Assembly: GCA_003455715.1 (NCBI GenBank)
Contig: DMQJ01000177.1
Coordinates: 761-14,401 of the forward strand
DNA length: 13,641 nucleotides
Origin: Acidimicrobiaceae bacterium
GTDB lineage: Bacteria > Actinomycetota > Acidimicrobiia > Acidimicrobiales > Ilumatobacteraceae
Direction of reading: 5' to 3'
Shown here: positions 6,656 through 12,661 of the stretch, one piece after another
Position numbering within the stretch: position 1 is the stretch's first letter
How the letters are laid out: each line of letters begins with the position of its first letter
Made by a program: the position numbers and the translations under genes
Notes under the pieces: generated by a model
The model's input: only the letters and a program-made list of their open reading frames with translations
Database searches by the model: none
Told to the model about the DNA's origin: nothing

Positions 6656-6695
6656 GGATAGTGATACTCTCCGTATATGGAGAGTAGAGCTATCC
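6656..6695. promoter_or_regulatory. Extended dyad operator for the MerR-family regulator
   Basis: The core is ACTCTCC (6666-6672), GTATAT, GGAGAGT (6679-6685), a perfect 7-bp inverted repeat. Outside it, after 4 unpaired bases on each side, GGATAG (6656-6661) and CTATCC (6690-6695) form a second perfect 6-bp arm. In all, 13 of 17 base pairs match over 40 bp. MerR-family proteins typically bind dyads of this kind, often placed in an overlong -35/-10 spacer and read in both directions. It lies between the DUF4188 gene and the regulator gene, so it is the natural site for autoregulation and control of the operon. Exact -35 and -10 boxes for the DUF4188 promoter are not clear; TATCAC or CACTAT just after the core (minus strand) are candidates. 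Confidence 0.8.
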
Positions 6696-6714
6696 GTTCG
6701 TGTCGTCAACGGGC

Positions 6715-6727
6715 TACGATGTGACGC
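6715..6727 (+). promoter_or_regulatory. -10 element for leaderless MerR-family gene
   Basis: TACGAT (6715-6720) is followed by 7 nt and then the ATG at 6728. No Shine-Dalgarno is present, so a leaderless mRNA is likely. The operator dyad ends 19 bp upstream of this box, so bound regulator would cover the -35 region. Confidence 0.5.
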
Positions 6728-7363
6728 ATGCGGATCGGCGAACTGGCGACGGCAACGAAGGTTCCCCTGGCCACGCTGAAGTACTACTTGCGCGAGGGCC
6801 TGTTGCACCCCGGCGTGGCAACGGCGGTGAACCAAGCCGTCTACGACGACGGCCACGTGCAGCGCGTACGGCTCGTGCGAGCCCTGCTGCACATGGGGCA
6901 CCTCTCCATTGCCGATGCCCGGCAGGTGATCGCCGCCGTAGACAACCCCAACCTGGGGGTGCACGACATGTTCGGGGTCGCCCAAGATGCCCTCGTCCCC
7001 GGCGAGCCCGTCGAGTCGCCCGCGATGGCCGCGGCCATGGTGGAGGTCGATGCCTTCATCCGTCGTCACCACCTGCGGGTTCGTCCGCAAGCAGCGGTGC
7101 GGCGCATGCTCGCCGAGGTGCTCGTCGCCGCATCGGAGCTGTTCGGCGTGCCGACAGGGCAGAGTGTCGGTGCCGACGGATGGGACGACCTCATGCCGCA
7201 GCTGCTGGCATTGGCCGAGGCCGAGGTCGGTTCATTGCCCGACGATTCCAGCCGCGCGTCGCTCATGGAAGGGATGGTGGGTGGCACCGTCCTGTTCGAA
7301 GTGGGCCTGGCCGCGGTGCGCCGCATGGCCCTCGAACACGCCAGCGCCGAACGTTTCGCCTGA
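6728..7363 (+). CDS. MerR-family transcriptional regulator
   Basis: This is a 211-aa DNA-binding regulator. Residues 1-70 are a clear MerR winged helix-turn-helix: RIGELATATKVPLATLKYYL, REGLLHPG, then VQRVRLVRALLHMGHLSIAD. The KYYLREGLL form marks the subgroup that has Lys instead of the usual Arg in RYYxxxGLL. Residues 75-211 are predicted helical (VDAFIRRHHLRVRPQAAVRR, SLMEGMVGGTVLFEVGLAAV) and replace the short dimerisation coil of small MerR proteins, so this part probably binds a ligand and dimerises. No cysteines are present, which argues against metal or thiol sensing. The start follows from the HTH beginning at residue 1 and from the TACGAT box. It is divergent from the DUF4188-crotonase operon and shares the dyad operator with it. 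The inducer is unknown. Confidence 0.9.
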   Translation: MRIGELATATKVPLATLKYYLREGLLHPGVATAVNQAVYDDGHVQRVRLVRALLHMGHLSIADARQVIAAVDNPNLGVHDMFGVAQDALVPGEPVESPAMAAAMVEVDAFIRRHHLRVRPQAAVRRMLAEVLVAASELFGVPTGQSVGADGWDDLMPQLLALAEAEVGSLPDDSSRASLMEGMVGGTVLFEVGLAAVRRMALEHASAERFA

Positions 7364-7380
7364 ACCTCGGCGAGCGCGGG

Positions 7381-8781
7381 TCAGCGGAGGAGGAGCCGTT
7401 CGCCGTAGCGAGGCACCGCTGCCGTGAGATCGAAGCGGGCCTCCACGTTGCGACGGAGGGCCTCGGCGGCGTCGGGCTCGCCGTGCACGGCGAACACCGT
7501 GGGCCGCCCCTCAGCGGTGCCGACCCAGTCGAGCAGTTCGCTGGCGTCGGCGTGCACGGAGAAGCCGGTGAGGTCGCAGATCTCGGCACGCACTCGCACG
7601 TACTCGCCGTGGATCTTCACGCTGCTCGCCCCATCCTTCAGTTGCCGCCCGCGGGTGCCAGCCGCCTGGAAACCCACGAGCGCGACGCTGTTGGCAGGGT
7701 CGGGCAGGAATCGCTTCAGGTGATGCACCACCCGGCCGCCCGACGCCATGCCGGCGCCAGCGATGATGATGGCCGGGCCGGGCCGACGGGTGACCGCTTT
7801 GGAACCCTCGGCGTCGTGCACCTCCTCCAAGCCGGGCAGATCGAACAACTCGCCGAAGTCGTGCAACTCGGGTCGAACGTCGCCCGCCTTCGTCTCGAAC
7901 GCTTCGCGGTAGATCTTCAACGCTGCCAATGCCATGGGGCTGTCGATGGAGATCGGAACCTTCGGCAGCGATCCCGCTTGGGAAAGCTGGTGCAGGTGAT
8001 ACAGCAACACCTCGGTGCGGTCGACGGCGAAGGCGGGGATGACCACCACGCCACCACGATCGACGGTGCGGTTGATGAGTTCGGCGAGTCGTTGCGGTGT
8101 CTCGCCATTGACGTGCTCGCGGTCGCCATAGGTGCTCTCCACGAGTAGGTAGTCCGCGACGCCGGCCGGACTCGGGGGCACCAGCAGGGGGTGCGACGGT
8201 CGACCCAGGTCGCCGCTGAACACCACGGTGGGGCCGTCGTCGAGCATCACACGCACGATGGCCGAACCGAGAATGTGCCCTGCCGGGCGGAACTCCACGG
8301 TCACGCCAGGTGCGGGGGAGAACGGCTCGTCGAACGACTGCGGCGCCAACAGGTCGAGCGCTGCCCAGGCGTCGTCTTCCGTGTACAGCGCAAGTGCGGG
8401 GGAGTGCTTGGAGTACCCCGCCCGGTTGGCGTACTTGGCTTCTTCCTCCAACAGGCGGCCGCTGTCGGGCAGCACCACACTCATCAGACGGCCGGTGTCG
8501 TAGGTGACATGCACTGCGCCGCGAAACCCACCCTTCACCAGCCGCGGCAGATAGCCGCAGTGGTCGAGGTGGCCGTGGCTGATCACCACCGCGTCGATGG
8601 TGGCTGGGTCGACGGGAAACTCCGCCCAGTTGCGCTCGCGGAGCTCCTTCAGCCCCTGGTACAACCCGCAGTCGAACAGCACCCGTGCGGTGCCGTGTTC
8701 GAGCAGAAACTTGCTGCCGGTGACCGTGCCAGCAGCGCCAAGCGCCACCAGGGCAGCAGGCGACACCGGCTGGCCGTTCAT
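7381..8781 (-). CDS. Metallo-beta-lactamase/beta-CASP RNase-like protein
   Basis: This 466-aa protein has the full architecture of MBL-fold proteins with beta-CASP and RNA-specificity (RMMBL) domains, a group of zinc-dependent nucleases acting mostly on RNA. Visible motifs are HGHLDH (69-74), His169 in AGHILGS, Asp191 in SGDLG, Glu215 in LVESTYGD, the beta-CASP segment ISIDSPMALAALKIYREAFE, IIIAGAGMASGGRVVHHLKR (338-357), His410 in SVHADASELLDW, and His433 in AVHGEP. All zinc ligands and the beta-CASP motifs A, B and C are intact. The ATG overlaps the stop of the upstream HD-domain gene as TGATG, and its conserved N-terminus (LVALGAAGTVTGSKFLL) begins directly after it. The frame stays open far upstream, but that part is antisense-like shadow of the HD gene. 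The specific RNA substrate is unknown. Confidence 0.93.
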   Translation of the reverse strand: MNGQPVSPAALVALGAAGTVTGSKFLLEHGTARVLFDCGLYQGLKELRERNWAEFPVDPATIDAVVISHGHLDHCGYLPRLVKGGFRGAVHVTYDTGRLMSVVLPDSGRLLEEEAKYANRAGYSKHSPALALYTEDDAWAALDLLAPQSFDEPFSPAPGVTVEFRPAGHILGSAIVRVMLDDGPTVVFSGDLGRPSHPLLVPPSPAGVADYLLVESTYGDREHVNGETPQRLAELINRTVDRGGVVVIPAFAVDRTEVLLYHLHQLSQAGSLPKVPISIDSPMALAALKIYREAFETKAGDVRPELHDFGELFDLPGLEEVHDAEGSKAVTRRPGPAIIIAGAGMASGGRVVHHLKRFLPDPANSVALVGFQAAGTRGRQLKDGASSVKIHGEYVRVRAEICDLTGFSVHADASELLDWVGTAEGRPTVFAVHGEPDAAEALRRNVEARFDLTAAVPRYGERLLLR

Positions 8782-9344
8782 CAGCGGTACCGCGGCTTGG
8801 AGAGCACCTCGCGCAGCATCGGCTCGAAGTGCTCGAGCGACTCCGTGGGGCCGTTGGGGTCGAAGGCCACCTGATCCCATTCGTCGGTGAACTGCTCGCA
8901 CAACGCAAACCACGGCTCGTCGCGATACTGCTCGCGCAGGTCGGTGGGCATGCCGAAGTGTTGGTAGTAGTGGCGACCCTGGAAGTCTTGGTGGTGGTAC
9001 AGCGTGCGATACACGTCGGGTCGCACGTACGGCTTCAACATCTCGGCGGCGATCGGCCCGTGGTTGGGAACACTCACGGCTTTGCCCACGTCGTGGCACA
9101 GCGACGCCACGATCACCTCCGGGTCGGCACCGGCTCGCTCGGCCAGCGTTGCCGTCTGCAGGCAGTGGGTGAGCTGGTCGCACGAGAACCCGTCGGTGAT
9201 GTCGGCGAGCGACCGCAACAGCATCAGCACGCGGTCGGCGACGCGCCCTTGGTTGGCGGCGGTCTCGCGGCCGATCACTGCCCACTGCTCGGCGGTGGAT
9301 TCGTCCATGCGGGTGAAGCTGCCATCGGTGAGCGTTTCGGTCAT
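8781..9344 (-). CDS. HD-domain protein, possible di-iron oxygenase type
   Basis: This 187-aa protein carries an HD domain. The likely metal ligands are His60 (THCLQTATLAERAGADPE), His84-Asp85 (SLCHDVGK), His95 (NHGPIAAEMLKPYV), His117 or His118 (LYHHQDFQGRHYYQHFG) and an Asp in FTDEWDQVAFDP (154-163). The extra histidines between HD and the last Asp are typical of dinuclear HD proteins. The 24-residue step from His60 to His84 equals the one I recall in PhnZ. Relatives with the NHGEIAA...HHxxFQG...DQVSFDPDY pattern are usually annotated as HD proteins near oxygenase-type PhnZ and TmpB. It may be either a phosphohydrolase or a mixed-valence di-iron oxygenase. A CACAAT box lies 6 nt before the ATG. 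It is the first gene of a two-gene operon with the MBL/beta-CASP protein, and divergent from the acyl-CoA dehydrogenase gene. Confidence 0.85.
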   Translation of the reverse strand: MTETLTDGSFTRMDESTAEQWAVIGRETAANQGRVADRVLMLLRSLADITDGFSCDQLTHCLQTATLAERAGADPEVIVASLCHDVGKAVSVPNHGPIAAEMLKPYVRPDVYRTLYHHQDFQGRHYYQHFGMPTDLREQYRDEPWFALCEQFTDEWDQVAFDPNGPTESLEHFEPMLREVLSKPRYR

Positions 9345-9396
9345 GCCCCGATTGTGTCACCGGTGGTCGGCTTCGGCCAGTGTCGTTCGGCTCGTT

Positions 9397-9421
9397 CGTG
9401 ACGGCGGTCACGGGGAACACT
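9397..9421 (+). promoter_or_regulatory. Promoter region and dyad of the acyl-CoA dehydrogenase operon
   Basis: CGTGAC (9397-9402), GGCG, GTCACG (9407-9412) form a perfect 6-bp inverted repeat. A -10-like AACACT (9416-9421) follows, 7 nt before the ATG at 9429. The dyad would lie in the -35/spacer region, where a repressor could act. No regulator gene adjoins it. The dyad is certain as sequence; its role is inference. Confidence 0.4.
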
Positions 9422-9428
9422 GGCAGGC

Positions 9429-10700
9429 ATGGACTTCGATCTGCCGCAGGACCTCACCGACCTTCTCGCCGAACTCGACGACTTCATCGAACGAGTCATC
9501 AAGCCGCTCGAGGCGCAGGACGACAACATCCGCTTCTTCGACCACCGCCGCGAAGACGCACGCACCGACTGGGAGAACCAGGGTCTCCCCAACGAAGAGT
9601 GGGAGCAACTGCTGCACAAGGTGAAGCGCCTCGCCGACCAGGAGGGCTTCTACCGCTACCCGTTCCCCACCGAGTTCGGCGGCCGCAACGGCACCAACCT
9701 CGGCATGGCCATCATCCGCGAACACCTAGCCCGTAAGGGGCTCGGCCTGCACAACGACCTGCAGAACGAGCACAGCATCGTCGGCAACAACGTCGGCCTG
9801 CTGCTGATGATCGCCTACGGCACCGACGAACAGAAGGCCGAGTGGATCGACGACCTCGCCGAGGGTCGTCGTGGTTTCGCGTTCGGCATCACCGAACCCA
9901 ACCACGGCTCCGACGCCACCCACATGGAAACCACCGCCGTACGCGATGGCGACGAGTGGATCATCAACGGTGAGAAGACCTGGAACACGGGCATCCACAA
10001 GGCCCAGTACGACATGATCATGGCCCGCACCAGCGGAAAGGCCGGCGACGGCGACGGCATCACCGCCTTCCTCGTGCCCACCAACAGCCCCGGCTTCGAA
10101 GTGGTCGAGTACCTGTGGACCTTCAACATGCCCACCGACCACGCGCACATTCGTCTCACCGACGTGCGTGTGCCGCACGGCGCCATCTTCGGCGGCGAAG
10201 GGCGCGGCCTGCAGGTGGTGCAGCACTTCTTCAACGAGAACCGCATCCGCCAGGCGGCCTCCAGCCTCGGTGCCGCCCAGTTCTGCATCGACGAAGCGGT
10301 GAAGTACGCCAAGGAGCGCAAGCCGTTCGGGAAGGCGCTCGCCAGCAACCAAGCCATCCAGTTCCCGCTCGTGGAGCTGCAGACCCAGTGCGAGATGCTG
10401 CGAGCGCTCATCCACAAGACCGCCTGGCTGATGGATCGCGACGGCGCGTTCAGCCAGAGCGACAAGGTCAGCATGTGCAACTACTGGGCCAACCGTCTGT
10501 GCTGTGACGCCGCCGACCGCGCCATGCAGGTGCACGGTGGCATGGGCTACAGCCGCCACAAGCCGTTCGAGCACATCTACCGCCATCACCGCCGTTACCG
10601 CATCACCGAAGGCGCGGAGGAGATCCAGATGCGGCGCGTCGCGGGCTACATGTTCGGCTTCATGGGTCAGCGCGCCCCGAAGGGCGTGAAGGAGAGCTGA
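9429..10700 (+). CDS. Acyl-CoA dehydrogenase
   Basis: This 423-aa flavoprotein oxidises an acyl-CoA thioester to the trans-2-enoyl-CoA, passing electrons to an electron-transfer flavoprotein. It has the normal three-domain layout. The N-terminal helical domain is about residues 1-150. The beta domain carries the family signature AFGITEPNHGSDAT (151-164) and the strand INGEKTWNTGI. The C-terminal helical domain has NRIRQAASSLGAAQFCIDEA, ERKPFGKALASNQAIQFPL and AADRAMQVHGGMGYSRHKPF. The catalytic base position is occupied by Glu394 in RITEGAEEIQ, matching the YEGTxEIQ site of short- and medium-chain enzymes. Substrate chain cannot be read from this. The stop overlaps the start of the Baeyer-Villiger monooxygenase gene as TGATG, so the two are co-translated. 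The gene seems complete and starts leaderless or nearly so. Confidence 0.95.
   Translation: MDFDLPQDLTDLLAELDDFIERVIKPLEAQDDNIRFFDHRREDARTDWENQGLPNEEWEQLLHKVKRLADQEGFYRYPFPTEFGGRNGTNLGMAIIREHLARKGLGLHNDLQNEHSIVGNNVGLLLMIAYGTDEQKAEWIDDLAEGRRGFAFGITEPNHGSDATHMETTAVRDGDEWIINGEKTWNTGIHKAQYDMIMARTSGKAGDGDGITAFLVPTNSPGFEVVEYLWTFNMPTDHAHIRLTDVRVPHGAIFGGEGRGLQVVQHFFNENRIRQAASSLGAAQFCIDEAVKYAKERKPFGKALASNQAIQFPLVELQTQCEMLRALIHKTAWLMDRDGAFSQSDKVSMCNYWANRLCCDAADRAMQVHGGMGYSRHKPFEHIYRHHRRYRITEGAEEIQMRRVAGYMFGFMGQRAPKGVKES
10689..10694 (+). promoter_or_regulatory. Shine-Dalgarno AAGGAG of the monooxygenase gene
   Basis: AAGGAG lies inside the end of the acyl-CoA dehydrogenase gene, 5 nt before the ATG at 10700. 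It supports re-initiation at the TGATG overlap and fixes the monooxygenase start. Confidence 0.75.
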
Positions 10701-12658
10701 TGACCGCGAGCGCCGCCACCTCACCCAGCCCGTTCGTTGCTGGTGTCGAGCCCATCACCGAGACCGACGAACAGATTGCGGCTTACCTCGCGGAGGCCGA
10801 GTTGGCGCCGTTGCTGCCGGCGCTCGCCTATCTCACCGGCGACTTGAGCCTGCTGCGCCCCGAGCTTCGCCCCGACCCGCTGCTGGTGAGCATGCCGTTC
10901 AACGGCTACACCGACGAACAACAGGCGCACATCCGTGCGTTGGCGCTCGACACCTTGCGTGCCTACCGCGACGGCGGCTGTGTTCCCGCGCCCGTACCCG
11001 CCGACGACGACCTGCTGCGCATGATGGAGTGGACCGTCGGCGGCGAAGGCATGGCTGCCTACCTGCCGCTGCTGGAGGAGGAGCTGGCGTACAAGGGCGA
11101 AGACCGCCGCGCGCCGGGTTGGACCTTGGCGGATGTTGCTCCCGGCACCGACCTCGACGTGGTCATCATCGGCGCTGGAATGAGCGGCATCCTGGCTGGG
11201 CACCGCCTCAACCAGGCAGGCGTGCCCTACACCATCCTCGACAAGAACGACGACGTCGGCGGCACCTGGTACGAGGCCGCGTACCCCGGCTGCCGCGTCG
11301 ACAACCCCAACCACAACTACAGCTATTCGTTCGCTCAACGGCACGACTGGCCCGGCTACTACAGCGCGCAGGGCACCCTGCACCAGTACTTCCGCGAGTG
11401 CGCCGATGCCTTCGATGTTCGCCGCCACGTGCGGTTCGGCTGCCGGGTGCAGCGTTCCGAGTGGGACGATGTCGCCAAGAAGTGGACCGTGCACTACACC
11501 GACGCTGCCGGTGCGATGCAGAGCATCACTGCGTCGGCGGTCATCAGCGCCGTTGGCCAACTCAACCGGCCGAAGTTCCCCACCGAGATCGAGGGGTTCG
11601 GCTCCTTCGAGGGCATTGCGTTCCACTCTGCGCAGTGGCGCCACGATGTCGACCTGAGTGGCAAGCGAGTGGTGTGCATCGGCACCGGTGCCAGCGCCCT
11701 GCAGTTCCTGCCGCACGTTGCCGAGCAGGCGTCGTCGCTGGTGGTCACCCAGCGCACGCCACCGTGGCTGGCGCCTACCCCCGATTACCACGACGCCGTG
11801 GCGGGCGGGCTGAAGTGGCTGTACGGGCACGTACCCGGGTACAGCGAGTTCAATCGGTTCAGCATCTTCTGGCGCATGGGCGACGGAGCCCTGGAAGCGG
11901 TGAAGGTTGACCCCGAGTGGCAGAGCGACGGCTCATCGGTGAACGCAGTCAGCGAGTTCACCCGGCTCACCCTGCTCGAGTACTACAAGGTCGAGTTCGC
12001 CGACCGACCCGATCTGCTCGAGAAGGTCACCCCTCACTACCCGCCTGCGGCCAAGCGCATGGTGCGCGACAACGGCGTGTGGGCGCGCACGCTGAAGCGC
12101 CCCAACGTCACCCTCGAGACCCAGGGCATTCGCCGCATCACCCCAACCGGTATCGAAATGGACGACGGCACGATGCACGAGTGCGACGTGTTGCTGTACG
12201 GCACCGGCTACGAAGCCTCCAAGTTCCTCACCCCGATGGAAGTGAAGGGTCGCGGCGGCGCCGACTTGCACGAGCAGTGGGGCGGCGATGCGCGCGCCTA
12301 CCTCGGTGTCGCCACGCCGGGTTTCCCCAACTTCTTCATGCTCTACGGGCCCAACACCAACATCGTCATCAACGGCAGCATCATCTACTTCAGTGAGTGC
12401 GGCGTGCGCTACATCCTCAACTTGCTGGAGCTCGTGGCCAGGGAGGGCGGGCGCTCCATCGAGGTGCGCCGCGACGTGCATGACGAATTCAACGAGCGGT
12501 GCGACGCCGAGAATCGGGCCATGGCGTGGGGCTGGAGTTCGGTGAACAGTTGGTACAAGAACGACCACGGCCGCGTGTCGCAGAACTGGCCGTTCACCCT
12601 GTTGGAGTACTGGGAGCGCACGCGGCAGGCCAACCCTGCCGAGTTCCACATCAGCTGA
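10700..12658 (+). CDS. Flavin-dependent Baeyer-Villiger monooxygenase, HAPMO-like
   Basis: This 652-aa protein belongs to the class B flavoprotein monooxygenases, which use FAD, NADPH and O2 to turn ketones into esters or lactones. A helical N-terminal extension of about 150 residues (ITETDEQIAAYLAEAELAPL, LPALAYLTGD) and the total length match 4-hydroxyacetophenone monooxygenase-type enzymes rather than the shorter cyclohexanone type. The FAD Rossmann motif is GAGMSG (158-163). GGTWYEAAYPGCRVD (187-201) is the second family fingerprint. The NADPH Rossmann motif is GTGASA (328-333). The main fingerprint FxGxxxHxxxW(P/D) appears as FEGIAFHSAQWR (303-314), with Arg where Pro or Asp is usual. 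Co-translation with an acyl-CoA dehydrogenase suggests a catabolic pathway in which a ketone is cleaved to an ester and an acid. The substrate is not known. Confidence 0.93.
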   Translation: MTASAATSPSPFVAGVEPITETDEQIAAYLAEAELAPLLPALAYLTGDLSLLRPELRPDPLLVSMPFNGYTDEQQAHIRALALDTLRAYRDGGCVPAPVPADDDLLRMMEWTVGGEGMAAYLPLLEEELAYKGEDRRAPGWTLADVAPGTDLDVVIIGAGMSGILAGHRLNQAGVPYTILDKNDDVGGTWYEAAYPGCRVDNPNHNYSYSFAQRHDWPGYYSAQGTLHQYFRECADAFDVRRHVRFGCRVQRSEWDDVAKKWTVHYTDAAGAMQSITASAVISAVGQLNRPKFPTEIEGFGSFEGIAFHSAQWRHDVDLSGKRVVCIGTGASALQFLPHVAEQASSLVVTQRTPPWLAPTPDYHDAVAGGLKWLYGHVPGYSEFNRFSIFWRMGDGALEAVKVDPEWQSDGSSVNAVSEFTRLTLLEYYKVEFADRPDLLEKVTPHYPPAAKRMVRDNGVWARTLKRPNVTLETQGIRRITPTGIEMDDGTMHECDVLLYGTGYEASKFLTPMEVKGRGGADLHEQWGGDARAYLGVATPGFPNFFMLYGPNTNIVINGSIIYFSECGVRYILNLLELVAREGGRSIEVRRDVHDEFNERCDAENRAMAWGWSSVNSWYKNDHGRVSQNWPFTLLEYWERTRQANPAEFHIS

Positions 12659-12661
12659 CGG

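Noticed and set aside
8782..9420. Upstream extension of the beta-CASP protein to a 679-residue fusion
   Set aside because: The extension is an Arg/Pro-rich alternate frame over the HD-domain gene; the conserved MBL N-terminus starts at the ATG at 8781.
9726..11830. Two long minus-strand open frames (332 and 369 codons) opposite the dehydrogenase and monooxygenase
   Set aside because: Both are shadows of genes with complete family motifs on the plus strand.
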